In this document: positions 1 to 10,745 of the stretch, one piece after another | Layout: every line of letters begins with the position of its first letter | Position numbering within the stretch: position 1 is the first letter of the stretch | Source: Actinernus sp. WN-2022 | Lineage: Eukaryota > Cnidaria > Anthozoa > Actiniaria > Actinernidae | DNA: 64,000 nt | Direction of reading: 5' to 3' | Assembly: GCA_030867875.1 (NCBI GenBank) | Contig: JAOWCC010001634.1 | Span: forward strand, 39,017,403-39,081,402 | Position numbers and translations under genes: made by a program | Notes under the pieces: model-generated | Seen by the model: the letters and a program-made list of their open reading frames with translations, nothing else | What the model was told of the DNA's origin: nothing | The model's database searches: none

Positions 1-945
1 CTGAAAGGCGGGTCACATGACCAGTTGTTTTCGTTGCAGCCATTGTGCAACCCACGGTTTTTAGAGACCCACCCTCCCGCCCTTGAACAGCTATTTATAG
101 TGATATATTAGACGTTATACATGTAACTCTTAGCCAGCATAAACGTATCTGCGTTGGATTCATAGCTGTTAATGTTATACTATAACAATATGTATACATT
201 TGAAGTGTGAGAAATAAACCAAGGGTTGCGTTGTGGCCGGCGTCCACTATCCAAAATAGTGTGCGAAAACAGTTTATTATGGTAATGTTGCATGATAAGT
301 TTTCGCTGTACTAGTATTCAAGCATGAACACTAACAAATTATGTTTGGCGAGTGAAAAGGCGTCAAAAAGCGTTAAAGTAATTTTTGGTAAACGCATTTG
401 AGAACACATTTGTCATCCCGATTATAAGCTCCCCCGGAGATAAGTTCCCCGCGGAATATAGGTCCCCTTAAAACTCCTTACGATATAAACATTGATATTT
501 TGCCAACCAATCGAACCTGATGAACAAAGACCGTTTAGTGTTGAGAATGTTTTGGCAAAGCATAACCTGAAATCTGTACGCACCGTTCAATTCACTATAG
601 AAACCTGTCACGATTATTATTGTCCTGGCGGCAAACTCAGTAAAAATATTCGGCACCCTTTACGTGTACGATAATACGGTAAGGTAAGATATAAACAAAG
701 AACATTCCTGTAATTCAACAATTGCTGAACACATTGACCAAATGTATCTTATGCTTGTCCTCAGCACATGCCGAACAAACATATCCGGTGATGACAAATA
801 TTCTTACTTGAGCAGTTCAACTACTGATTAGAACATTTATCTAAGATTGATTCTTTGATACGGATTTTATCATTAACCAGGTAGAGTAATATAATTACAA
901 CTCTTACAAATTAAGTATGACGTGAATATGTGCTTATTATTGCAG
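1..945. other. Left flank, no confirmed gene
   Basis: No exon can be confirmed here. An AATAAA hexamer lies at 213-218 on the plus strand and could end a transcript that starts outside the window. A plus-strand open stretch at 492-674 has fairly protein-like composition and two cysteines near its end, but I found no convincing acceptor or donor that joins it to the membrane exon beginning at 946. The ectodomain exons of the downstream receptor should lie here or beyond the left edge. Confidence 0.4.
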
Positions 946-2937
946 GTGACAATTTTGAGGTATGGATGGTTATTGTTCCTCTCGTAGTGGTACTGGTTGC
1001 TTTCGCAACGGTTGCGGCTGTATATCTTTACTGCAGGTAATCTTCTCATCCACGTTATTCACAATTGTATCTCTATAGTCTGCGAGCATGTCCCTCCTTT
1101 TCTTTCTTGGTCACTATACGTGTTTTGATCAATAGATAGATAGATAGATCGTTTATTATAATTACCTTACTTACAGTATAACTGAATTTAATACTAAGGT
1201 TCACAATTCTAAACATTAATTACGTATACTTACAAACTAAAATGTTATGATATTAAAACTAACAGTTAAAAGCAGCTATTTTTCTAATTCAAGACCTGTG
1301 TACTAACTTAAATGATGTGAGTTATAGTGTTGAACACTAGAGTTAATGAAAGTGTTCGGGAATAGGTTTGTTTTACAAAGCGGGTGAGTGTGAAAGACCT
1401 CTTATACCGTAGTGTGACAGTCGGATTACTAAGGTTATGCATGTGTAACAGATGATATAAATTACCGTTAGGATTAGATATGATTTTACGAAAAAGAGTA
1501 TGACATAGTTCAGATCTGCGATAATAAAGGCTAGTAAGGCCGGACAAAGCAAGAGCTTGTTCGTAAGGTAAGTCATAAAGAATACGCATTGCTATCTTTT
1601 GTATGCGTTCTAAGGTAAGACTAAGGTATTCTGGTAAACTGTAATGAAATACTTGACAAGCGTAGAGTAAAATAGATTGTATACAAGCAATATAGAATTT
1701 AATAATACGAGTTTTCACTAATTCTGACCGAGTGAGGAATAGGACCGAATCTAGAACGAACCCCTGGGAAGGGGTGAGGAGATGGAGGGACGGAAGAAAA
1801 TGAAAGGGACTTTTTCTTTTGTTCCCTCCCCCACCCCCTACGTAAAGGGCATTTGACTCTTGCTCAATCTTCGCTCGGCCATGAAAAGGCATAGCGATGA
1901 AAATACGGCTAGCGACCAAGAAAATAAAGGGATTTCCTCTCAATCTATTATCACTACGTTTACAAAATCATCCAAAAGCACACAGAAATAACTGGACCTC
2001 TTCCATGGAATGGAAGTTTGTTGGAAATTTGTTGGAAACTAGTTGGTTTGCACACTTCCAACGGATAGAAATATGTTGGAAATACCATGAACATTTTGTT
2101 GGAAACTCTAATTTCCAACCCGTGGAAGAGGTCCAGTTTTCCAGTAACAGTTTCTTAGTTAGTCTAATCTTTCAGTCATAATTATCATTTCTGAGGTTTT
2201 TTTTATAAATTAAAAGATAAATCCTCCTCCTCCTCGTCATCAATCATTATCATCAACAAGAGCCCATTACCAGGAGCGTCCATCTCCCATACTAGGTCTG
2301 CGAGTCAGCGTATGACCGGATTGAGCTATATTTAGAACAGATCTCACGGGAGTTCACGTGCCCACACTTTGGGAATCCAATCAAACCATAGTCAGGACAA
2401 TGCAGCGTTAGTAAAATCACCTCAAAGAACAATAGATCAATCCTTAATCTCGATAATTACGGCAAGCATATGCACGATCGCAGCAGAGTCAGAAGGCAGT
2501 TTCCCGGTAAACATATTCTAAAAATAGCTCAAACCGGTCATACGCTGACTCACGGGTATAGCATATATGGACGCTCCTGGTAATGGGCTCCTGTCATCAA
2601 TCATTATTATCATCGTTATCATCGTTGCCATCATTGCCATCATTATTATTATCCCATCCTTCCCTCACTTTTTCCTCCTAGGTTCTACAAAGAGCCCGGT
2701 ATTCCACGGCACCAAGGCAACCACCCACGAATATACGCCCCTAAAAATGATCGCGTGAGTCCATCGGATTGCACTGAGATGGAGGAAAAAGAAAATCCGT
2801 TATATGAAGAAATCGCGAATACGTTTACGATCTACGAACCATTGAAAGATTCGGCTCAGAACAACAGTAACTACCAGCGGATTGAACGAATTTGTATCAA
2901 TGCTGGCACCAGCGAAAAACAAGACATTTTTGTATGA
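946..2937 (+). CDS. Single-pass membrane receptor with ITAM tail, last two exons (partial)
   Basis: Two exons of a type I-like receptor. Exon 946-1036 follows an acceptor ending TTGCAG and precedes donor GTAATC. It encodes a short acidic stub (DNFEVW) and a valine-rich hydrophobic helix of about 22 residues ending in YLYC. Exon 2682-2937 follows a pyrimidine-rich acceptor (TTTCCTCCTAG). The split codon AG|G joins the exons in frame and supplies a basic stop-transfer (CRFYK). The tail of about 85 residues contains NPLYEEI and, six residues later, YEPL. This fits the ITAM consensus YxxI/L-x6-8-YxxI/L exactly. A third YxxI (YQRI) follows, and NPLY is also an NPxY motif. In animals ITAM tyrosines are phosphorylated by Src kinases and recruit Syk/ZAP70-type tandem SH2 kinases. 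The ectodomain is not visible, so the ligand class is unknown. An Alr-like immunoglobulin allorecognition receptor is one possibility, by inference only. Stop TGA is at 2935-2937. Confidence 0.72.
1130..1760 (-). mobile_element. 5'-truncated LINE, RT C-terminal region and 3' tail
   Basis: The minus-strand frame from about 1750 to 1308 reads as the conserved region after the reverse transcriptase of CR1/L2/Jockey-like non-LTR elements: SILLYACQVFHYSLPEYL, then RIQKIAMRILYD and LTSLYYRRSELCHTLF. The 3' end on the minus strand is a short GATA-type microsatellite near 1133-1152, typical of these LINEs. It lies in the intron between the two exons of the ITAM receptor, in opposite orientation. The 5' side ends abruptly where the sequence becomes C-rich at about 1750, so this is a dead insertion. 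Confidence 0.75.
1990..2138. repeat. Short fold-back element
   Basis: Inverted arms at 1990-2008 (AACTGGACCTCTTCCATGG) and 2120-2138 pair with one mismatch. The interior is rich in GTTGGAAA units that pair partly with TTTCCAAC. MITE-like; no target duplication recognised. Confidence 0.6.
2257..2593. mobile_element. MITE family A, copy 1
   Basis: A 337-bp fold-back with termini CAAGAGCCCATTACCAGGAG on the left and the near-perfect reverse complement on the right. It is flanked by the direct repeat TCATCAA (2250-2256 and 2594-2600), a probable 7-bp target duplication. A second copy lies at 37850-38192. It sits in the intron of the ITAM receptor just upstream of the tail exon. There is no coding capacity, so this is a non-autonomous DNA transposon. 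Confidence 0.75.
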
Positions 2938-3156
2938 TGTTAATTGATGGATTTAAAGGAGCTCCGATCCGCTCCCAAATGATAAGCGTTCTCATGAAGA
3001 AAGACAGAGCAGAGTATGCTTTTCAGGTACACTGGAGAAAATCTGAGACAATTTTGATGAGTACTAGTCTCACCCCTCCCCTGGGGAGAACAGACACAGA
3101 CAGACATATTGTTATTAACTCTTTGTACTGCATTGGTACCGCATCAGATTGTTGCT

Positions 3157-3162
3157 AATAAA
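3157..3162 (+). terminator. Polyadenylation signal AATAAA, ITAM receptor
   Basis: AATAAA lies 220 bases after the receptor stop codon. It falls inside the left arm of the inverted duplication; the right arm has lost the hexamer (AATTAA-like). It is the best candidate 3' end signal for the receptor transcript. Confidence 0.5.
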
Positions 3163-3608
3163 CTTTTTAAGTAGAATTAAAAAGGAAGGTAGTAATAACT
3201 AAAATATATTTAAGTTACAGATAAGCCCTGTATCGTGGAAGATCGGCCATTCATACACTCATCGCACGTATTTTGCGGCTGTAGTTGCAACTTCCCTCGG
3301 GGAGTTGATAATAGTTAAGAAAATATATTGTTCTGACATACGGCTACTGCGTATGGGTTAGTGAGAGTTTTTAATTCGAACAAGAAATCATTCCTGATTG
3401 CCTCAAAAGTTTTACATTTTATTAGGAAGTCTATTTCGTCTTCCATTTCTTTGTCGGGTGTTGACATATTCGATCTTCGGCTGTTTTAAATAGGATTTGA
3501 CATGTCTTCCTTTGAGTAAATTTGTAGGCAATCAGTTGCTTATTCTTAATTTCGTGAATGTAATTCTGTGTTTAATGTTTTTGACAGTATTCAGATAATC
3601 TTCGTGGC

Positions 3609-3950
3609 GGGGGGGGGGGGGGGGGGGGGGGGTGGTGTTCTCAACAAAGTTTTATACGGGGAGGCTCCGCCCCGAAGTCCAAACCCTTACCCTTTTATAT
3701 ATATATACCATTTTTGACAGAAAAGGTAACCTTTTCATATACCTTTTACTAAACTTTTCACTTGAGTAACCCCTTAAAATACTTGGATGAATCAGCCGTT
3801 AGGTGCGTCTGTTCGAGATGTTTTGAAAGGCCCTTTTAAATACGTAAATGACAGTTTTCCCTACCCTTTTCTATACTTCGACTCGTGAAATCCCTACCCT
3901 TTTATATACCTCCACCTTTCGGGCGGAGCCTCCCCGTATAGTCCATTATA
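3609..3950. mobile_element. Poly-G-bounded fold-back element, copy 1
   Basis: It begins with 24 G (3609-3632). An inverted pair follows: TATACGGGGAGGCTCCGCCC near 3653 and its reverse complement ending near 3940. The interior carries repeated CCCTTTTATATACC-like blocks. The right end reads CCCCGTATAGTCC, the same terminal motif as the copy at 12235-12621, so the two belong to one non-autonomous family. Confidence 0.65.
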
Positions 3951-4329
3951 GGGAGCAATCAGGAATGATTTCTTATTCGAATTAAAAACTCTCGCTAACC
4001 CATACACAGTAGCCGTATGTCAGAACAATATATTTTCTTTACTATTATCAACCCCCCAGAGGGAAGTTGCAACTACAGCCGCAAAATACGTGTGATGAGT
4101 GTATGAATCTTCCACGATACAGGGCTTATCTGTAACTTAAATATATTTTAGTTATTACTACCTTCCTTTTTAATACCACTTAAAATATTAATTAGCAACA
4201 ATCTGATGTACCAATGCAGTACAAAGAGCTAATAACGATATGTCTGTCTGTGTCTGTTCTCCCCAAGGGAGGGGTGAGAGTACTCATCAAAATTGTTTTG
4301 TAATTTAGCTTTTTATATAACTAGTTTGT

Positions 4330-4425
4330 ATTGTCAGTTATTGAGGGCCACAGGTTTGCTAGCTTTGCTATTTAGTGCTACCCTCTTTAAATAAATACTT
4401 TATTATTAGTATTAGTATTATAACT
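4330..4425 (+). repeat. LINE 3' tail relic
   Basis: The segment GAGGGCCACAGGTTTG...TACCCTCTTTAAATAAATAC followed by a TTA/TAG microsatellite matches the 3' ends of the LINEs at 44280-44350 and 59450-59530. It is a solo 3' tail with no coding left. Confidence 0.6.
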
Positions 4426-4439
4426 TGAATGTTCGGTAG

Positions 4440-7101
4440 ACCCGCAGTTTGTTGCCCTGGGCCGGTTTGGGTTTTGCCTTTGGTCATTATAATAATATAA
4501 TAAACTCTTTATTTAAACACGTCTCTCAATCATACAATGATGCTCTTCCGGAGAGCCGTGATCCAACAATAAACTCTAAAAAGATCTCAAAATCTAAAAA
4601 CATCATTTAACCACTTTCAGCTACTGTTACTATTAAGGTACGTCTTAAAAACAGAAAGACGACCAGCTTCAGTCAGATTTTTTGAAAGACCATTCCATAG
4701 ACGAGCGCCTCTGTGGGAGTAGCTTTTTTGAGTGCCTCAGAGTTTGGGCTAGGAACGAACAAGCTATGTTCTGAATTACGTAAACTGTAACGGTGTACTT
4801 CGCCTGTTGTAAAAAGCTGGGATAAACAGCCAGTGACCAGGCCATTCATTGTCTTATACATCATACATGCCATTTGGTCGTTTCGCCGTTCAGAAAGGTT
4901 TATCCAACCAAGTTGCTGTAGAATGTCCCTAGATCTAATGTCGTAGTTTGACCCTGTATGTAATGATTCTGGCAGCCCTATTTTGAAGTTTTTGAACTTT
5001 ATCAGACAGACCCTTTCCCATGGAACCCCATACAGAGCTGCAATAATCAAGGTGGGGGGGCTATTAAAGAATTATATATATAAAACAGGATATTAGAAGG
5101 TATACAAATGGCTTCACTCTTCTTAAGATACCAAGTCCTTTGGAAACTTTCTTACAGATAGTATCTGTTCAATGTGACATTCCCACGTGAGTAATTCATC
5201 AACGTGGACGCCTAGACATTTGTAGGATTTAACTCTTTCAATTAAACAACCATTTGACGTGCTAATTCCCGGATTTTCAGGTATCCTACCGAGCCTAGTG
5301 CGAGTACCTGTGTTTAGGCTCAGTTTGTTGGCATTTAACCACTCATGCACATTAGCTAAATCATTGTTCATTACATGTGATAGCTCCTCAGGAGTGTTCG
5401 ATGCATACGTCAGACTTGTGTCATCAGCGTACATACGAACATTTGATACCAGGTTTGAGTTTGGTAAATCGTTAATGTATAGCAGAAATAGCAATGGACC
5501 AAGTATTGACCAATGTGGGATACCACATGTAACTACATTTGAATCCGAGAGGATACCATCGATTACTGTTTGTTGGGTTCGCCCTGAAAGGTATTGGAGA
5601 AAACCAAGATATGGTTTTGGGCTGTACACCATAAAGCCTCATTTTTGATATCAAAATTGAATGGTCTATAGTATCAAAGGCCTTTTTTAGATCTAAAAAT
5701 AATACCACATTAGTAAGGCCATTATCAATATTCATAAACCATTCATTCGTGAGATCCAACAAAGCTGTTACAGTGGAATGTAGCGGCCTAAAACCAGACT
5801 GATCAACTAAGCATGCATAAAATTGGTTAAAAATCGCTCGTTCAAGTATTTTTGCAACAACAGAAATGACAGAAATAGGTCTATAATTATTAAGGGTTGA
5901 TCTAGATCCCTCTTTATATAATGGAGATACTCTTGCATTCTTCCAATCAGTTGGCAAAATACCATGATTGATAGAGAGATTGAAGATATGAGCTAGCGGT
6001 TTAGCTCAGTATAGATGACGCGCAAAGATGAAGTAGACTAGCTGGTATTCCGTCCAATCCACTGGCTTTATTTGCCGATTAACTTTTTTGATAATATTAA
6101 GTATTTCCGAAACTTCAAAATCTCTCAGCTCAAAGGTTGAGACTGTTGGTTGAATAAACGGCTAAAAGCTCAGTGGGGATTGCGGAATTTGCCCAGCCAA
6201 AATAGGCCCAACTTCAACAAAATGTTTGTTAAAAGCATTACTAATCTCTTTCGGGTTCAGTATAACATTACCTTCATGTCCCTCGAGTTTAGTTGGGAGT
6301 GAAGTAGTTTTAGATTTTCTAGACAGTACATTATTTATGCCTTTCCAAGTTTCACGAATGTTACCCTGGAATAAAGAAAATATTGCTCATAGTAAGTACT
6401 TTTACTCTGCTTAATTGCTCTGTTTACGTTGTTCTTAGCCTGTTTGTAAGCAGACCAATCTGACTGGTGATTTGTTATTTGAGCGATTTTCTTAAGGCGG
6501 TCCCTGCCATGCATGAGTTCTTTGAGCTCTAAAGTCAACCATGGCGCAAATGAGTTACGGACACGCTTTGTTCTAATAGGAGCGTGCAAATCAACTATGT
6601 TCATAAAACAGTCCCACCAGGATACCCATGCGACATTGGGATCATTAATTTGCATGATATTTTCCCATGGGACTGAATCTATGTCTTGGATGAATAGTTC
6701 AGGAACAAAGTGCTTAAAAGAACGCGACTTAATTTACTTAGTGGAAGCCTTTGGTAAGACCAGTTTCCTGGTGGCATAAATAATACTATGGTCGCTTATT
6801 CCTATGTGAGAGACTCCACTATTGGTGTTCGTTTGTAAGATCAATAGTAGTAGAAGTATAGGCGTTACTCTTGTCGGTTCGTCAGTAATAAGCTGAGAAT
6901 ATTGAGTTCGAGAAGCGTTTTTTTTTGTGTGCTGACCCGGAGAATTTGATCCGACCGTTTACAATTAAAATCACCAATTACAGATGATTCAATATTCTCA
7001 GCTTCTATCTTCTCGAGAATTGAAAGTGAGCCCGAGATATTATACATTCGGACGTTTTCTAGTTGATCGTTACTATAATAATAAAAATTGTAATTGTTCA
7101 T
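4440..7101 (-). mobile_element. Decayed CR1/L2/Jockey-like LINE with EN and RT remnants
   Basis: Read on the minus strand: an endonuclease remnant at 7101-6865 with SVIGDFNC (metal/catalytic GDFN motif); a linker at 6655-6335 (APWLTLELKELMHGRDRLKK); RT fragments at 5957-5472 (NYRPISVISVVAKILERA, then LDLKKAFDTIDHSI) and 5632-5123 (MYADDTSLTYAS, the catalytic YADD box); and the C-terminal region at 5050-4673. The 3' end at about 4500 shares CTCTCCGGAAGAGC-type sequence with the LINE ending near 20515. The reading frame is broken by several frameshifts and an internal loss near 5960-6335, so it is inactive. The MITE at 7161-7554 follows its 5' side. Confidence 0.85.
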
Positions 7102-7160
7102 TCGTTTGTCGTTATTTGTTTTTATTAACAGTTAGTTTGTTAGAGCTGCAATATTCTTCG

Positions 7161-7554
7161 TAGCCTGCTATGCAGACGTATTTTTTCACTCTCATAAATT
7201 CGAAAAAAAAAGTATCGTCTGCTTACCCGAGCGCTTAATTAGTTTCTAATCAGTGCAAGCACGACGTCAGCACGTTTGTTTTATTTTTCTGCCCAATCAA
7301 AGCCATTTTTAGAATCTTGGTGAATTGGCGTGCCAGTAAACACTCTCCTATGATTGGTCAATGGCAAATGTTTTGTCTGAATTCCTTTTATATGCAACAT
7401 TACATCACTTTCTAGGATATGGAAGGTAAAATCTGATTGGTCCATAACACAATGAGGTGTGCATATTGGAAACTAATTAAGCGCTCGGGTAAGCAGACGT
7501 TACTTTTTTCTTCTAATTTATGAGAGTGAAAAAATACGTCTGCATAGCAGGCTA
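7161..7554. mobile_element. Mutator-like MITE with 9-bp TSD
   Basis: Arms of about 86 bp (7161-7246 and 7469-7554) begin TAGCCTGCTATGCAGACGTA and pair almost perfectly. The element is flanked by the perfect 9-bp direct repeat TATTCTTCG at 7152-7160 and 7555-7563. A 9-bp target duplication with long terminal inverted repeats is the usual signature of Mutator-like elements. There is no ORF. The TAGCCT terminus is shared with the 96-bp MITE at 61676-61771. Confidence 0.8.
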
Positions 7555-7563
7555 TATTCTTCG

Positions 7564-8679
7564 ATACAATCATAGTTAATAGACCTTCTTTGTTATAGGT
7601 CTCTGTTCGCTTTTTTCAACCGTGACCGTGCACAAAACACAGTAGATATTGGAACATGTTTATCAATCAGCCAATAGAAACATGTGGGTTCAATCGTTCA
7701 GGGGACGCTAATGAACTGTGGCCGTACACAATCTTTTGTCTTACCCCCTTCCAACCTAAATCGCAGCGCCTTTATTAGCCCCTTTGAGTTTGCCGGGTTT
7801 CCATACCATTCCACTATTAACAATGAGACAATCTAGGAGGCTTTGTAGGTCTTTCTTTTATTTTTATTATACGTAATAGCATGACATGAGGGAAATTAGT
7901 GATTAAATTTACACGAGAACCAAGGGAGGATTTGTGGAAGTCCGGACGCCGCAGGCTGAGGGACATTGAGATCCTCCCGAGGCTCGAGGGGAAATTTAAT
8001 CACTAATTAGAATATGGTCACACCCACTCAGTCAATCAGAGTCCAGCATTTGCTCGCTCTTAATCCCATAGAAACTAAATTAGTATAGTCAAAGTTCTTA
8101 GAGGATACTATTAAGGCGTATTAGTAGTCACTAAGTACTTAGAGAATACTAATAGGGAATTCCTTCGTGGGTGCGACCATATTCTAAAGGGGTTAGATAA
8201 TGAACGCTCGTGTTTTATGGCCGTTTAGGTTCCTTTAATTTGGACCATTGTCTTGGAATTCTCAAAGAAGTTTAAAACTGATCTGAATGAGAAAGAGAAT
8301 TTGAAAGGATTCTGGTAGTTGTAGTAAAATGACGCCATAATAAAAATGTCCTATTTCCCGAAATGTCATGCTATCACTTTGTATAATAGTATTATCACCG
8401 AGGAACGGATAAATCTCTGAGAAGTTTAGTTACGTCGTAGTTGATTTGCTTTCGAAAACGTTTTGTTATGATCGATTATTGAGCGCCATTCATTGAATGA
8501 CCCCGGCTTCCCCTGGAGACGTACGTGTTGTTTTTGAGAAGAAAAACACTAAGATACAATGTAATTATATGGTTGACTAAATATTCAAATGGCAGAATCG
8601 GGTTTGAGAAATGAAGATAACTTTCGTAAGCCATAAAATAGATAGGGTACAGGCATTGGGTCGTAACCCGGTGTGCCAA
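7564..8679. other. Intergenic, nested inverted repeats only
   Basis: No exon recognised. Two nested fold-back pairs are present. GGGAAATTAGTGATTAAATT near 7890 pairs with AATTTAATCACTAATT near 7995. AGAATATGGTCACACCCAC near 8010 pairs with GTGGGTGCGACCATATTCT near 8168. These look like remains of MITEs. Confidence 0.5.
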
Positions 8680-8806
8680 GGGACAGTTTAATGTTTCCTC
8701 ATCAGCGTGCACTGATGCCCTTCTAATTTTCTCTCTTGCATGTCAGTGAGAGAAAATTAGAACAAGTATGCATGCTGATGAGGGAATTTAGAGATTAAAT
8801 GTCCCT
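8680..8806. repeat. Hairpin MITE
   Basis: The left arm GGGACAGTTTAATG...CCTCATCAGC...TTCTAATTTTCTCTC pairs with the right arm GAGAGAAAATTAGAA...GCTGATGAGG...GTCCC around a short loop near 8743. No flanking duplication was seen. Confidence 0.6.
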
Positions 8807-8812
8807 GAACAA

Positions 8813-9049
8813 ACAAAAAAATCGAAGGGATCATGGTATTATTATAAAAAAAAATAACTTTACACATAGTCATGATAGACACACAGAAAACTGAATACAA
8901 GACGTTAGGACAAAAAATGGACTAGCTGAAGGGAAGAACACGAGGACAAGGGTCCCAGTCTGCCTAACGAAAAAATACAAATCGAAAATACTACTAAAAA
9001 CATTTAAAAAGGCAAAAATGGTATTTTACATGCTAACGTTTGTGATAAG
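8813..9049. other. Unassigned AT-rich spacer
   Basis: No open frame, repeat boundary or RNA gene was recognised in this AT-rich stretch between the hairpin and the LINE fragment. Confidence 0.3.
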
Positions 9050-9740
9050 TCGCTTTAAAATAATGTAAAGAGGGTAGGACTGAGCATGCAGCCTTGTTTA
9101 ACTCCAGCATAGCATCTCATCTGAAGATTTTCGTAATAACCTCATTTGTTTTTGACCGCCGAGTAATCATTGTTCATTGAGTGTACATTGTTGTCACATT
9201 GTTTTCACAAGTTGCCGGCTAATTTTAGATCATTTTTCCCGCTAATTAGAGGGTTGCACCAGTGGCTGAACAAAATATGCCTCATTAGCTACTTTTGTTA
9301 TACCAAGAACATGGCTGCTATGCTTTTGTGATTTTATTCCCGTAGGAATGATTGCAACTCAAATAATAATAATAATTATTATTAAATAGCATGTTTTTTT
9401 TGTGTTTTTTTGGTTTACTTTTTACGAACTTATCGATGAGTCCTTCAAGACGACGACGCTATCAACTGTGGAGTGTTCACACAAAAAAAATTCTCTAAAT
9501 CCGAATTGCTCTTTTTTTTGCTTTCCTTTGTCGGATAGGTGACCTCTGATTCAGAATAGTTGTATATAATTTACCGAATGCGTATAAAAGGGTTATACCT
9601 CTATAATTCTCTATATTTGTTCGGTCACCTTGAGAATGATATGATAAATATATTTTGAGGAATGAGAGTTTAAAAATCTTAAAATTTACAAAGAATGTAT
9701 GGCTGTCAGTAACTCTTGCCACCCAACCCATTTTACAGTT
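9050..9740 (-). mobile_element. LINE family D reverse-transcriptase remnants
   Basis: Minus-strand frames contain, in the order expected of an RT: NIENYRGITLLYAFGKLY (about 9640-9580), EQFGFRE followed by STVDSVVVLK (about 9515-9430), and GVKQGCMLSPTLFTLF (about 9110-9060). This clade (NYRGI, GVKQGC) differs from the NYRPIS/YADDT LINEs elsewhere in the window. Multiple stops and an AT-rich block near 9190-9410 interrupt it. Two further family D pieces lie at 9950-10520 and 17285-17575, all on the minus strand. Confidence 0.7.
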
Positions 9741-9744
9741 TTGA

Positions 9745-9915
9745 AAAGTTTATTTCTCCGTAATTATTTAACATACCAATCTCAAATTTTCGGTGATTAC
9801 TAAGTTTAAAATTCTCTTTCAATTGATGTAGTCTGCTTGTTTGTAACTTGAAGTTTAATTCATGCTAATGAGACAAAAATGTAAACAATGACGTCAACAA
9901 GCTAAGGATTTCCCT
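9745..9915 (-). repeat. Dispersed repeat family B, solo arm
   Basis: Contains TCGGTGATTACTAAG, AGTCTGCTTGTTTGTA and CATGCTAATGAG in the same order as the right arm of the fold-back at 34171-34547 and the solo arm at 42541-42716. A single arm without its partner. Confidence 0.65.
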
Positions 9916-9949
9916 AGACGGGCCGGACGCTCTTGGTCATGGTCTCCTG

Positions 9950-10520
9950 GTGTAATATTGAGGGGGGGAAATCCGTCGATACCTGCCTGTTTTAGTTTCT
10001 CTTGGAATACAGTCAAATGCTTTTTTTTATCAACGAAGGATGTTGTTTTTCTTTTTTCTTTTTTTTATTTATATTTATTTATAACCAATTCAGCAAAGCT
10101 GGTTTAATGGGTCCTGTATCAACTAAATTATTATTATACAACATATAAATGGAAAATGTTATATATACATGGATACAAATAATACATATCTACATATAGT
10201 ACGGATAAATCGGTAAAATATCAGTCGATAGAATTATTAGTCAGTAGCGCTTATGGTAGCGTTTGATTTCGCTTTTGAATGCAATAAAGCTGCTTTTTAT
10301 TCTAATTTAATGTGGGAGAGTATTCCAGGTTCGAGCGCCATTGTATGGTTTACTTTTTATGAACTTATCGATCTGTCCTTTCAAGACGAAGATGTTATCA
10401 ACTGTGTAGTTTTTTTTTTCTAAATCCGAACTGCTCTTTTTTAGAATTCCTTTTTCCGATAGGTACCCATATAACCTCTGATTCAGAATAGATGTATATA
10501 AAACACGTTCCAAAATAGAG
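9950..10520 (-). mobile_element. LINE family D RT fragment split by a nested LINE tail
   Basis: At 10513-10345 the minus strand reads LNQRLYGYLSEKGILKK, then TVDNIFVLKGQIDKFIKSK. At about 10055-9970 it resumes with SFVDKKK and LKQAGIDG, the next RT block of the same protein. The gap 10060-10345 is a separate LINE 3' end inserted between them. Frames are damaged, so this is a dead copy. Confidence 0.65.
10060..10345 (-). mobile_element. Nested 5'-truncated LINE 3' end
   Basis: The minus strand starts PYNGARTWNTLPH and continues, after one stop, with IKSSFIAFKSEIKRYHKRY and a stop. This is the typical last block of a CR1-like ORF2. The 3'UTR ends in an AAATAAATATAAATAAA-type tail near 10060. 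It interrupts the family D LINE. Confidence 0.65.
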
Positions 10521-10745
10521 TGCGATATTCCAAAGTTTAAATATTTGGGACAAATGGTTTTAAAACAGCCAACTTTTTACACACATAGATTAAATTCAGT
10601 AGTATTCTGTGCTTTCCAACAACGTTTACTTCTATCCTTCACTACTAGTAATACTACAATGGAATCAAGTGGCATGTAACATAATTTGTTAACTTTGCTT
10701 TCCTCAGATTTTCATCTATTATTCCACCATCATCCTTCTTTCCCT

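Larger units (their letters stand above)
3048..4296. repeat. Inverted duplication of receptor 3'UTR
   Basis: The segment 3048-3402, just downstream of the receptor stop codon, reappears as a diverged reverse complement at 3954-4296. Matching blocks include ACAGACACAGACAGACATAT and TTTGCGGCTGTAGTTGCAAC. The spacer 3403-3953 holds a poly-G element. A transcript reading through would form a hairpin of about 350 bp. It is either a transposon-type fold-back that supplies the 3'UTR or a local inverted duplication. Confidence 0.8.
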
